From assembly GCA_022605405.1 (NCBI GenBank), contig JABYQQ010000008.1, forward strand, positions 434,001-498,000: DNA of 64,000 nt, in the 5' to 3' direction. Positions 44,646 through 55,519 of this stretch are shown here, in pieces. Source of the DNA: Earliella scabrosa (taxonomy: Eukaryota; Basidiomycota; Agaricomycetes; Polyporales; Polyporaceae). Under the pieces are notes generated by a model. It ran no database searches and had not been told where the DNA came from. It saw only the letters and a program-made list of their open reading frames with translations. The position numbers were made by a program, and so were the translations under genes. Positions within the stretch are counted from its first letter, which is position 1. Every line of letters starts with the position of its first letter.

Positions 44646-46200
44646 TGTTGTGCATCAGCACCGTCTGTGCTCCGATTCTGACCATCCGTGACACCTCAGG
44701 TTCGGGTCTCGCACTTACCTCTCGAGTACGAGCCCCATTCCAGTAGCACAGCTCGGATTTATCGCATATTTAGCTTATTTAGTGTTGATATCCCCTTACT
44801 TAGACATCGTGCATAGCCACCACTCTCCCTTAGCTTACCTTTGGACCATCAGTTCCCCTGCAACTCCTTCCTGCGTACTTCCCCTGCAACCTGCAACCCT
44901 GAGACATACGACTGCGACTGCAATCCGAGATCTTTGTCTGCGACTCTCCTGTGCATATACACATCCTTTCATCCTTTCTCCTTAGGTCTCGACTGTGTGA
45001 GGTAGCAGAGACAACAACCCTATCACCTTCCATCCTCTAGAGTGCTTCTTGGGTTTCCCTGCAGAGCCCAGACACTCCGGAGTCTCATCATTCTGGCTGC
45101 TCCGCAGTGAGGCTTGCTTCTCCTCATCCGAGCACAGTCTCTACAAGACCACCCCCCTTTCCCCCTCTTCTCTTTTGCATTTTGCACCCCTTTCCCATCC
45201 AACCACATTACCATATCTCTCTGGTCTTTTCAGATCATCCATCCCACTCCTTGATCATATTTCATCGCATTTTCTCTCGCTTTTTCTGCACATTTTTGCT
45301 GCGAGTCTCTCTCAACTTCAACACGCCGTCTACGTCTGCGCATTCATCAGATCCACGCAAAACCTGGCACACGCCCTCTTCCAAACGTGCACCACCACCT
45401 ATTCAAGTTGCGAAGGATTCCGACCACTCAGGCCAGAGCAACAGTGTCCACATCCCGGAGATAGGAGTCAGTACTGTAGCTGGTGTTGGGGAGTCCATTG
45501 GTTGAGCGTATTTACACCGATTGCTTTGCGTTTTGGTACACCACCTCATTTGTACCCCATCTATCTGTTTTTCAATTTGCGAGAGCTCGCAACACGGCAC
45601 CATTGTGATATCAAGACCTTGCCATCCTCCCTCCCTCGACACTTTGGCGCTTATTGCAGATCTTCTGAAAGCTCGCGAGGGCGGATACCTCGTCTGTTTT
45701 GTCCCAAATTCTGTAGATACCGTCCTAGGACCTGCGTCAACCATTGTACCGAGTTTTGCATCAATCGCGCGTGCCATTGCCAAGAAACTTCATTGCTCTT
45801 CCCAGCCCCTTCTCCTCCTACCTCCCCAGTTCCCCTTAGCCCATAGGCAGGCCTACTGTCGACGTATTCGCGCAAAACTCAAATCACAAGCTCTAGCATA
45901 CCCGCCCTTGCGTCAGGACAACTTTCATGCGATTTGAACGCTTCACTCCTGCTCTATTGCGTTCATGACGTTTCTTGGGTGCTTATCAAGACGTCCAAAA
46001 CCCGTCTGTCTCTTCTTCTTCAACCATTGCTCGTGACGGCGCGAAACTTGAGAACAACCATCTCCGAGATCCCAGCAAGTGATATCCCAATTTTGCGCGC
46101 AATCAGTGCACACGCTGTTGTGCAACCGCAGATCTCATCCACTCCTCCCTGTCCCTCCACCTTCCTTTGCTTATTGCATCATCTAGGCTCCGTTTCACTG
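44646..46200 (+). mobile_element. Truncated LTR retroelement nested between gag and protease
   Basis: 44646-45090 is an LTR-like repeat (TGTTGTGCATCAGCACC to GTCTCATCA), also found alone at 49793-50313. Behind it on the plus strand comes a pyrimidine-rich leader, then short coding-looking frames (SDPRKTWHTPSSKRAPPPIQ; REGGYLVCFVPNSVDTVLGP; RAIAKKLHCSSQP) that I cannot assign. No second LTR is visible, and the right edge near 46200 is approximate, set where chromovirus gag resumes. Confidence 0.5.
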
Positions 46201-46848
46201 CCGTCCATGCCCACTTTTAGTGTGCGTCCTTCCACACATCCCTGCAGCCTTCGTACAAGTTTGCGAGAAGCTGCACTGTGCCGTCTTTGCGCTACGAGCA
46301 TTTCTGTCAACCCATTGTGCATCAAAGATGCTGATCACGTCTTTCCAAGCACCGAAGTCCGTGATCCCGGTGATGGCAGGGGACACACAGCTGTTGCATA
46401 AGAACTTGTCTACGTTGGCGGAGACAAGGGATCAGATCTTGGTGTCAGAGAGGTGGATCGTAGTGCCTTGGAGATGGGAGTTGAGCTTCTCGATTTCCAG
46501 GATGAAGTTGTCGAAGGGCTGGTCGGTGCCTTGGCATAGAGAATAGATTTGCGTGCGTATGGTGGAGTCCCACCCCTGGGGCAGGAAGCGGGAGCGGATT
46601 GCGGACACAAAATCCACCCATTTTGTCGCCTCGAGGCGGGCTTGGTTGCATATGAACCAGTCACGTACTTGTTCGTTTAGGAAGCCTTCAGCAGCTTCAG
46701 CGACCTGATCGTCTGCAGCGATAGTCTTGCGGCAGAAGAATGATTTGCATGCATACTCCCAGGTGTTGATCACCATGGGGATAAGCTTGCCTTTGCCCAG
46801 TGTGGGTGCAGCCTTGTGGTGGGTGACGACAGGCACTTCTTGCGACAT
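46200..46848 (-). pseudogene. Chromovirus gag
   Basis: MSQEVPVVTHHKAAPTLGKG, then WEYACKSFFCRKTI, DWFICNQARLEATKWVDFVS and FDNFILEIEKLNSHLQGTTI: the retrotransposon gag core that forms the virus-like particle. A hAT-type MITE has inserted in line with the leader. The frame upstream of the MITE (47583-47850, LDELNRADERIPLPREFNW) probably held the true N-terminus. Confidence 0.75.
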
Positions 46849-46870
46849 TTGTAGGGTGTATGCATTGAAT

Positions 46871-47582
46871 TAGTGTTGCAGGGTCCGGTCCTAGGACTGA
46901 TCAAGGACCGGAAAAAGACCGGGACCGGACTGATTTAGGACTGGTCAGGACCGGACTGATCATCAGTCCAGTCCCGGTCCCGGTCCCGGTCCTGGCAGAA
47001 GTCCCGGGCCATGTAGGACTGGTCAGGACTGGTCCGGACCGGTCCTGGACTGCTCTGATATAGTGCTATATACAGTAATTTTTTGGTGATTTTTGAGATT
47101 TTTTCCGAATTTATATGGGCCATTTTTGTAGTGTCCATCAATAGAGCCCATAATGAGGCTCATATCAAGCTTAGGTAACGCGTTTATCTCTACATCTGAT
47201 CTGATCTAATCTTATCTAAGAGCCGCCCTATCAAGCTGCCTCTGACTGACAGCCTAATAATGTCCTGTTGGCTCAGCTGGTAGAGCACTCGTGTTTCTAT
47301 GGCCTTTTTGTGAGGCCCCGAGTTCAATTCCCGCTGGTGCCGACTTGTTTCTAGTGGGCCACCCCGGTTGGACCGGTCCTGGACCGGTTCAGGACCAGTC
47401 CGGACTGGCATCGGTCCAGGACCGGTCCCGGACTGGGACCGGACCGCGGTCCTGTGCAGGACCGCTAGGACTGGACCGTCAGTCCGGTCCTCAGCTACTG
47501 GGTGCGGTCCTGTCCGGTCCTGGTCCTCGGTCCTGCCTCGGAGGGGTCAAAAGACCGGACCGGACCGGACCCTGCAACACTA
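46871..47582. mobile_element. hAT-type MITE with GGTCCGGACC arrays and a tRNA-like core
   Basis: 712 bp. Ends TAGTGTTGCAGGGTCCGGTC and its exact complement; 8-bp duplication CATTGAAT (46863-46870 and 47583-47590). Both flanks are filled with GGTCC/GGACC units in both orientations. The centre is AT-rich and includes a tRNA-like segment. A second, older copy lies at 56259-56974. Confidence 0.88.
47262..47343 (+). other. tRNA-like segment with RNA polymerase III A and B boxes
   Basis: A-box-like TGGCTCAGCTGG (47269-47280) with a perfect D-stem GCTC/GAGC, and B-box-like GAGTTCAATTC (47320-47330), 40 bp apart. Acceptor and T stems do not pair, so this is not a working tRNA gene; it is a tRNA-derived promoter of the kind seen in SINEs. 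Confidence 0.6.
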
Positions 47583-48003
47583 CATTGAATATATGCGGTA
47601 TCGAAGATGCGGAGGACGAGGAGGAGGTGGAGTTTCGACGTGGAGTGGATATATGCGTGGGTAGAGGGGAGGAATGGGTAGAAATAGGTGGGGAAAAGGT
47701 GGAGGGAAGGGAGGTGAGGGAACTGAGGGGACTCCAGTTGAACTCACGAGGTAGTGGGATGCGCTCGTCAGCACGGTTTAACTCATCGAGCTCGAGTTGT
47801 CGTCGAGAGTTGCAAAAGGGAACAGCTCAAGAGACGGGGCGGTAAAGTGGGTGTGCACGAACTGCCAAGTGTGAATCTCATGGGACAGCGACACGGCGAC
47901 AGGTGAATATCTCTCTGACCAGGGGAGACTCGGTTGAGGGACAGCTCAGTCAACGTCCCATCGAGTGGCCTTCCCGTTGGCAGCGTTCGTTGTTCAAAAA
48001 AAG

Positions 48004-48227
48004 TGGAAGGTCGGTGACTACCAACCTCACGCAAGAACAGAACGGAAACGGAGCCTGGTTGCGTCCGATACATAAGTGGTAAATACATGTTAGCTAGCGT
48101 GTAGCGTACCTGGTTGCGTCTGATGTGTAAGTGGTAAAGAGATGCAACGAGGTTTGTGGAAGCAAAAGTGTGTGACCATAACAGTGGTAAACAATGTGTA
48201 AGCTGAAACACGTGTTCCAGTGTTACA
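48004..48227 (-). repeat. 5' LTR of the chromovirus
   Basis: 224 bp, the pair of 40120-40343. The minus-strand leader after it (CTTTTTTTGAACAACGAACG) shows no standard tRNA primer complement that I recognise. Confidence 0.9.
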
Positions 48228-48589
48228 GTCAGCTGAGAGTCCAATACTAGTTGAGCTTGAACATTCTGTTGTTTTCATGGATTACATCTATTTACACATG
48301 GAACTTATTTCTAATCCACAGATCAATTTGTGATCTGACCTGTAGATTCAGAACTTCAGATCCAAAAGAGATCCAAGTTCCAATGGTTAAGCATTGTTTG
48401 GCACCTGGACCTATAGGTACAGATCTACAATGGTCATTCTGCACATTTCAATAAAAATGGAAACATATCTGTCTGTAATAGACTTACTTTTGTAACTTCA
48501 TATTGCAACATTTTAAAAGCACACTGCAAACATTTTGCAAAGCCCACCATAAACACTTCCTTCAGCACCTACTTTGAATAGCTTGCATG

Positions 48590-49529
48590 TAGTGTTGTGC
48601 AGGCCCGGCTTGAGACGGCTTTGGCTTGGCCTAAGGTGGCTTTGGCCCGCGTTCATGTCAAGCCAGGCCATAAGCCATGTTATATGGCCTGGCCTGGCCA
48701 GCTTTGGCCTGAGCCATGGCTTCAAGCGGCTACCTCAAATGCTCAATATAGTATAAGGCTCAAGAACATGATTAGTTTGTCTTGAATCATTCTCAATTAG
48801 TCTTCTAATGCATCTGTTAGACTATTAGCACGCATTCTGTCGCAACCTGGGGTCAAGCGAGACGAGGAGGGAACGACGAGGCGAGCGAGGGCGTCCGACA
48901 AGCGCTTGTGCAGCGAGAGTGGAGCAAGGCTCGACACACAGGGCTGGAGACAAGTTGTATTGAGCGAAGTAGCTACAAGTGAAATACAAGTGAGGCTTAC
49001 CTGGAGACAAGAGGTCGAAACTGAGGTCTCCAGGTAGCAAGTGCTAGGGTTTATATCTACGGTTAGAACAATAGCGCTTGGAGAACAATAGAACAATAGA
49101 GTGACGGAACAATGGAGGAGATACAATGGTATGACGACAATTGTGTCCGGAACAAAGGAAAAAAACAAAAGGGGCTCTGGAATCTGGAAGTACAATGGTG
49201 ATAGCGAACAATGGAAACAGTGAATGGTCGTGAACGGTGGTTAGTTGGGCGCTTCCCTAGGCGCTGAGGGACCGTTCGTGACACATTCATCTTCAAGGAA
49301 GACATGTTGACACCAAAATTGATTGGTTCCAGACATCTTTACACCAAATTAGGCAAGCTAGACGCCTGTCCCCTGGGCCATGGCCTCACAGCTTGGCTCA
49401 CAGCTTACTGAACTTCAAGCCAAGCCATGAGACTGTCTGAGCCTGCACCGTTGGCCCGGCTTGGCCCGGCCCATTTATGGCCTGGCTTGGCCTGCTTTAC
49501 GGCCTGGGGCCAGGCCAAGCACAACATTA
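48590..49529. mobile_element. hAT-type MITE with GGCC-rich arrays, interrupted by a solo LTR
   Basis: Ends TAGTGTTGTGC and GCACAACATTA. Flanking 8-mers CTTGCATG (48582-48589) and TTTGCATG (49530-49537) match at 7 of 8 positions. Flanks are packed with GGCCTGGCC and AAGCCAGGCC-like units in both orientations. Without the LTR and its 5-bp duplication the element is about 490 bp. Confidence 0.75.
48838..49283 (-). mobile_element. Solo LTR nested in the MITE
   Basis: 446 bp, minus-strand TGTCACGAACGGTCCC to CCAGGTTGCGACA, with exact 5-bp duplication CATTC (48833-48837 and 49284-49288). It is the product of recombination between the two LTRs of a retroelement otherwise absent here. Confidence 0.85.
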
Positions 49530-49792
49530 TTTGCATGAGCACTAGTTGGTGCTCATTGGATGTTGCTGAGGTCTCAGATAATGAGTTTTCTGACAGAGAG
49601 TGCTGGGTTTGGCTGATCATAACCTTCATGATTGAACATTGACACAAGGGAGCTCATCCATGTAGTAAAATTGTAGCTTGTGCAGCGTGAATGCCATAGT
49701 TTAAATTACATGACAGAATGACAAGTATTATATAAACAACTTTATTATCTACATCTTTGAATGCATCATGAAAGCAGCTGGAGGCATCACAA

Positions 49793-50313
49793 TGTTATGC
49801 ACCAGCACCATCTGTGCCCCAATTCTGACCATCTGTGACATTCCAGGTTTGAGCCTCACACTTATCTCTTGCGTATGAGCCCCATTCCAGTAGCACAGCT
49901 TGGATTTATTGCTTGGATTTGTCGCATACTTTAGCTTATTTAGTGTCAATATCTCCTTACTTAAACATTGTGCATAGCCACCACTTTCTCTTGGCTTAGC
50001 TTCGGACTATCATCATCTCTTCTGTGTTTGTGTTCCTCTGCAACTCCTTTCTGCATACTTTCTCTGCAATCTGCGACTCCTTCCTGTGTACCTCCTCTGC
50101 AATCTGCAACTCTGAGACATACAACTGTGACCACAATCCGAGATCTTTGTCTGCGGCCCTCCTGCGTGTATACACACCCTTCCACCCTTTCTCCTCAGAT
50201 CTTGACTGTGTGAGGTAGCAGAGGCGGCCTGCAACAACCCTATCACCTTCCATTCTCTAGAGTGTTTCTCAGGTTTCTCTGCAAAGGCCAGATGGCACTC
50301 CAAAGTCTCATTA
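49793..50313 (+). mobile_element. Solo LTR-like repeat, relative of 44646-45090
   Basis: TGTTATGCACCAGCACC to GTCTCATTA with ACAA on both sides (49789-49792 and 50314-50317), a 4-bp duplication. It is about 75 bp longer than the copy at 44646, through extra CTGCAATCTGCAACTC-like units. Confidence 0.6.
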
Positions 50314-50680
50314 ACAAGCTTCTGAGGACTGGGAGAGAGGCTATTGAATATTGAGTCTGTAGTCTGTCATGTAAAGAGGGCCATTAAGAGAGTGCCAGTA
50401 GACCTAGAACCAACCTCTATGGTGCCTACATTCATCTTTCTTACAATGCTCTGGTGGACTAGTGAATCAGCATGGGGTTAGGCAGTGCTATGCTAAGCGA
50501 GGCCACTGATTTGATCCTGACTTGCTCCCTTTTCTTTGATGTCTGAGCGGCCTCCGCAAAGACCATGAGAAGTGTCCATTGAAGGTTTATGGAGCACTTC
50601 AAGAAATGTTTATGGTGCTCAAACAACATTTTGTACAGGAGTGAAAATGTATGTGTATTCAAGAAGATTAGTTTACACTT

Positions 50681-51260
50681 TTACGATTGATGAGTTTACG
50701 AATTAATCGTTCTTATGGGGAGCTTTTGGCCCGGCGCTTGTGACGCAACTCGATCACCGTGGGAAAAGTTTTTGTTACTCTTCCATACAACTTATGTCAT
50801 CTCAGGTAACAAAATTACTGACTTTTAGACGCCCACCACAGGGTGTAAGCATGGGATGCTTAGCACGCGTCCGGAGCCGCATAAGTACCCCGCGGCTGGT
50901 GAGAACGCAAGTTCTCATTAAGATTGCCTTTTGGCTTAGCGGTTACGCGCACGGGGTCGTGTCCGTTACACCCGGAGCTAACTCCCGGAGGGTGGGATAA
51001 AGTTTCTAAAGTGGGTGAGAGTGTAAGCATGGGATGCTTAGCACGCGTCCGGAGCCGCATAAGTACCCCGCGGCTGGTGAGAACGCAAGTTCTCATTAAG
51101 ATTGCCTTTTGGCTTAGTGGTTACGCGCGCGGGGTCGTGTCCGTTACACAGGGTTAGGGTTGAAATTTCTTACTCGTTTCTTACCACTGAACACAGCCAC
51201 ATTGACTACTTTCCTTATGCTCTCCCCCGCCGCTCGGCTGCTGGCATGGCCAGCGCTTAC
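50681..51260 (+). mobile_element. Helentron-like 5' end, copy H7, carrying a TRIM
   Basis: Begins TTACGATTGATGAGTTTACG and follows the inverted order of 27960-28316, including the GTGACGCAACTCGATCACCG block and AGGGTTAGGG. It is interrupted at 50844-51148 by a TRIM. The 3' end was not found. Confidence 0.6.
50844..51148. mobile_element. TRIM: 305-bp miniature LTR retroelement
   Basis: Two 127-bp LTRs (50844-50970 and 51022-51148), TGTAAGCATGGG to GTCCGTTACA, that differ at about two bases. They flank a 51-bp core ending in the purine run AAAGTGGGTGAGAG. Exact 5-bp duplication CAGGG (50839-50843 and 51149-51153). No coding capacity and no clear primer-binding site. The low LTR divergence points to a young insertion. 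Confidence 0.85.
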
Positions 51261-51649
51261 CACATTGTGTTGGCACATGGTTCGTGGTCTGTTGGCGTCT
51301 ATACTACTAGTTACTAGTGGCTCTTTCTATCACTTCTAATGGCTTCATCTACTACTGTCTATACTTGTAACTCTGTAACAAACATGTTTTATCATTGTTC
51401 GGTAGGCATGATCTGCATCTTTTAGATGGAGCTACTTCAAGTGTGTATAAACTATTAGTACAAAAGGTATAGCTCATATACACTTGCCCAAATGCGGAAG
51501 GTTGGCTAGGTTGTGAGCATGCTTTGGCTTCAGTATGCATATGTGGTCACACTAGATCATTGTCCATTATATATTGATCTTCTAGACCCACTACACATCT
51601 ATTTAATCCACTTCAACATGCATCAACAAACACATTTATTGGCCAAATG

Positions 51650-52260
51650 TTCGAAAGCTGCAATGATCGTCAACTTTCCATACTTCAATGTACATATAAG
51701 AGCTCAGGAGTATATGAGATGGATAGAGATGATACAATAGAGAATTATCATGATTTTTCCGATATTTTTGCTATAGCACTGATGGAGTTATTCAGTAAAT
51801 AGTGAATAGATGGTTCAGTTGTGATGAGAATATTCCCACGGTGGTGCGATTGAAGAGAGCTCATTTTTCCGGTTCTAATGGTATATAACACTCTATACTT
51901 TCATTAGAAACTGACAGAGATACACTTTGAAGCCAATGGTTCTAGTCCCTGCACAGCCGCATGAATAGCCGCTGGAGAATCCCAACGTTTGTCGATGGCG
52001 CCTGAAAGTATAGAGTGTTATATACCATTAGAACCGGAAAAATGAGCTCTCTTCAATCGCACCACCGTGGGAATATTCTCATCACAACTGAACCATCTAT
52101 TCACTATTTACTGAATAACTCCATCAGTGCTATAGCAAAAATATCGGAAAAATCATGATAATTCTCTATTGTATCATCTCTATCCAATCCATATACTACT
52201 GAGCTCTTATATGTACATTGAAGTATAGAAATTTGACAATCATTGCAACTTCTCGAACAA
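51650..52260. repeat. Fold-back repeat with arms of about 255 bp
   Basis: Left arm about 51650-51905, right arm about 52000-52260, separated by about 95 bp. Shared inverted blocks include TTCAATGTACATATAAGAGC, AATTATCATGATTTTTCCGA and TTCCCACGGTGGTGCGATTG, the last resembling the Helentron-like 5' region. From 52260 to 53355 I see nothing supported. Confidence 0.7.
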
Positions 52261-53357
52261 TTTGTCATATGCCCATGTTGATTTAGAAATATATCCAGCC
52301 AAAATAAGACCACTAGCTTATAACACAGGATATACCAGTGATCATCCTCTTGGGCTCTGTAAAGTCTTGTAATGGTACTAATAACTCAGTGTTACCTACA
52401 ACTTTCACTCTCCATAAACAATGTAGTGTTTCTAAAGTTGTGTAGAGTAACATGTATCATTGAAAGCACACAATATAGTGGTTATTTGCTATACTAGTAG
52501 TGTAATATTCTGAGCTGCTTGTGCTTTATGGATGAACAAATGCTGTAAAGAAATGAACTGACATGAATGGAAAGTATTATATGTCATTGAGAAGCCAAAG
52601 ATCACCTCATAGTCACACTACAAGTTGAATACTGTAACACATAAACACTTCATTGAGAAATAAGCCAGCATGGTAAGCAAAAAGAGTGGCATGCTATGCT
52701 GCATAAAGCCATGTGCAATGAGCTTGGAAGTCTATACTATACTCGAAAAAGTTCATTGAAGTAATAAAAGTTCGTAATAAAAGTTCGTCCACTGCAAAAT
52801 GGAGAGATGAGAGTATCTAACATATCTGACAGCAGTGAATGCTCAGGTCAAAAGAGTGTTGCAAGCAATGTAAATCTTCAAGCAATGTTTCATGCTTTGA
52901 CCAAAAGTTCGAAATCAAGTATATTTGAACCTCATTGTTTAGTGACAGTGTGATGATTGTAGATCATTTGCTCATTTATCAGCATCTCAATAATGATGAG
53001 CAATCATCTCATCAATTGTGCCTGCCAGACATGGCCCACTCCCACCCAAGTTTATTGAAGGTGCAAAATGAACCTCATACTTCAGTGTGTACAATGCCTC
53101 TTAAATCCACATTGATACTATGGTTCAACACTTACTGTGATTAGATGACTACATAGTCTGACTCACTAGAGAGTATAGGGTCTATATACACCTATTGATC
53201 AAAGCCTTCAACAAGGGTCAAGAGTTTGACACAGGTCTTCAAAAGCTAACTCTTACTCTTATCCTTGCTTCATACACTTGAAAATCCTGAGGGTTTTCAA
53301 ACCCTTGCTTTTTCTAGTCTTGATAGAGCACTTGAGCTATATGTTTTTCTCCTAATA

Positions 53358-53634
53358 CTGTACTGATCAGACGTTAGCGGCGCATCACACGTCACAAGGC
53401 CCTCGGCCGCCCCATTATCCGCCGTCTGTCACGGGTCACAGCGCCGCCCACCGGGTGTGACCAACGGCGCAATTCGGCGCGTCCAGGGCGCTAAAATCGC
53501 CTGGGCGGCACGGCGCCTTACGGCGCCGCTCCGTATAGGGACTGTCACAGTCACTGGCGGCTCCGCCGCCCCACCGACCCCTACCGGGCCTGTCACACCT
53601 TGGACCCACCGCCGCTAACATCTGATCAGTACAG
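53358..53634. mobile_element. TA-flanked GC-rich MITE, copy 1
   Basis: 277 bp between TA dinucleotides. Terminal inverted repeats of about 27 bp start CTGTACTGATCAGA and run into GTTAGCGGCG. The body is GC-rich with GTGAC/GTCAC units and stands out in an AT-rich setting. The TA target fits Tc1/mariner mobilisation. Confidence 0.75.
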
Positions 53635-53642
53635 TATAGTAC

Positions 53643-54736
53643 TTGGTTTAGAGTGGGCCATTGCTGGCATGACCGATTGATGAGATTTCGAGAATTCTAC
53701 ATTATTTTCCATTAATGACTATATGGAATACATGTTAGTCCTTTTCCCTCAAGATCATCATCTTTTGAGTGCAGTGGGCTGGATGATCTATGTCTTCAAG
53801 TATGTATACTGTTACAATGATCTGATGATAAGTTATAGTTGGTTAGTTCAAAACATAGTAACCTATTGGTAAAACAGTATCAAAGATGTAACTTTTATAA
53901 TCACCATTGTAAGCTTGTCATATATTACTCTGGTATCACATATATGGGTGGCACCATCATGTATTCAGTTCTATGATTCCTATAGAGTCCTCTCTATCAT
54001 AGATTTAGAGCAATTTAAATCTCGCTAATTTATACAGAACTAAAAGAGATATGGCTGATTGATTGATGCAATTGTAACAATCAACAAATTGAATGCTGAA
54101 GTTGACTGTTGATGTCTTTTAATAGCTTGACATGCAATAAGTAGCTTGTACTGTAGGTACTACAGATGTGATTCTAATAATGTAGAACACCCACAGTGGA
54201 AATGAGTATCAATTCTACTATAAATAGAATAAACAAGCTTAGATGCGGAAATATAGATGTTGTTGAGCACTCTAAGTGTCCATATTCAATAGCTATGAAC
54301 CATAGGTACATGCTTAATACATTTTATGTCTCAAGCATCCATGAGTATTGACAACAACACCCTGACTTTCCGGATTTGGGCATGTTTATTTTAACTTTAG
54401 TGTCTTGATTACAATTAATATTATATAGTGACTTATATTACTTGCATCAGAATCTTACTGCCTACAATATGAGATTGTAATGACAGCGCTGAGCAGGGAG
54501 TGATCCCCATCACTCCCTGCTCAGCTTCGGTTCCTCGGCCGATGTCTGGAGACCCTATAAGCGCCCACCCTAACCCCATGCTAGGGTCATATGAAGTAAG
54601 TACCTTTCTTATCTGTGATTATGTAAGAGTAAGCAGAAAGTAATCGGAGTATGAAGTAGATTCCCACGGGGTCAATCGGTCGTGACAGGGAATGTCCATA
54701 TAAAGGACGATTTTTTCGTACTTCATCAATCGTAAC
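53643..54736 (-). mobile_element. Helentron-like non-autonomous element, copy H3
   Basis: 3' end TTGGTTTAGAGTGGGCCATT with hairpin GCCA-TTGC-TGGC and CGATTGATGAG. 5' end CTTCATCAATCGTAAC, preceded by CCCACGGGGTCAATCGGTCG. It holds the hairpin at 54488 and TATAAGCGCCC. It lies 9 bp from the MITE at 53358. No coding capacity. Confidence 0.65.
54488..54525. other. 17-bp-stem hairpin inside H3
   Basis: GCTGAGCAGGGAGTGAT pairs fully with ATCACTCCCTGCTCAGC, next to CTCGGCCGATG and AAGCGCCC. Same arrangement as in H1, with the stem sequence largely changed. Confidence 0.75.
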
Positions 54737-54894
54737 CATCATGTCACCATACAGAGTAACCAAAATATCACTTTTGTTGCCTGCTCTAACAATGTGCTTT
54801 CAATTGCCATTGCCCCAACAGCCTCTGCCTATCTATAGCAACTGTATTTCTATTCCAGAATAAATCATGAGTACAATTTTCTTAAGCACATTAG

Positions 54895-55015
54895 TGATTC
54901 TTCAAAAGTCTGAAATGTCTGATACAGGGTAATCAGACATATTCAGACCATGATTAGATGCAATCAGACACATCTGACATGCCCAAATCAGACATTTATG
55001 AGCACTCTTTCAGAC
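54895..55015. repeat. AGACATGTCTGA-rich repeat
   Basis: Inverted relative of 39610-39700, built of TCTGA/TCAGA and AGACAT units in both orientations. Element ends not found. Confidence 0.5.
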
Positions 55016-55252
55016 ATCTCCCTTTTTCCGCTGTGCTGACATTCATACAGTGTTCTCAAGTCATTCTCTTCCCACAAAAATTTTCTGAAGTGGTGCTAAT
55101 TATTATGCAACCTGTATGGACCGGTTTTTACACACTTCAGCAATCACAAAAGTTCAACCATTTGCATGTACAAGTCTCTGGTAGTACAAGCCTCATTGAA
55201 AGCTCAAATCACCACACTTTGCTACTGTGTTCAAAATCTGAAGTTTGGTATA

Positions 55253-55519
55253 CTGTACCATTTCGATCTATTCGACCAGGCTTGTGACGCGTGACACGGC
55301 CAAATGGCTAGCCCAATTCGACCAACCGGCCGGTGACCTGTGACACAGCGGTCGAATTCGGCCAGCTGAGGGCGCGCGACAGCGCGCCGCCCCCAGGGCC
55401 CATAGGCACCCGGAGGGCGCATTCGACCATCACTCCTGTGACCGGTGACACGGGGGCAAAATTCGACCAAATTCACGGCCTGTGACGCGTGACTGGTCGA
55501 ATAGATCAAAATGGTACAG
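55253..55519. mobile_element. TA-flanked GC-rich MITE, copy 2
   Basis: 267 bp between TA dinucleotides. Inverted ends of about 28 bp start CTGTACCATTT and run into GATCTATTCGACCAG. The body is rich in TTCGACCA and GTGACNNGTGACAC units. It shares the CTGTAC start and layout with 53358-53634 but not the body. From 55520 to 56250 only broken frames (such as HDFAFLSLCIENLPTLF) are seen. Confidence 0.75.

Larger units (their letters stand above)
40120..48227 (-). mobile_element. Full-length Ty3/gypsy chromovirus, inactive, with three nested insertions
   Basis: Two 224-bp LTRs, TG to CA, in the same orientation bound an internal region reading gag, protease, reverse transcriptase, RNase H, integrase and chromodomain on the minus strand. 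The 5-bp target duplication GTCAG lies at 40115-40119 and 48228-48232. Later insertions sit at 41443-41859 (in integrase), 44646 to about 46200 (between gag and protease) and 46871-47582 (at the start of gag). Several nonsense codons show that it is dead. Confidence 0.9.

Noticed and set aside
47262..47343. A tRNA gene
   Set aside because: Acceptor and T stems do not pair; only the A and B boxes and the D stem are kept.
51148..51165. Telomere repeat tract
   Set aside because: Only two AGGGTT-like units inside a transposon end; not an array.
50740..51317. Small open frames across the TRIM
   Set aside because: The same frame is seen in both LTRs and is cut by the element ends; non-coding retroelement.
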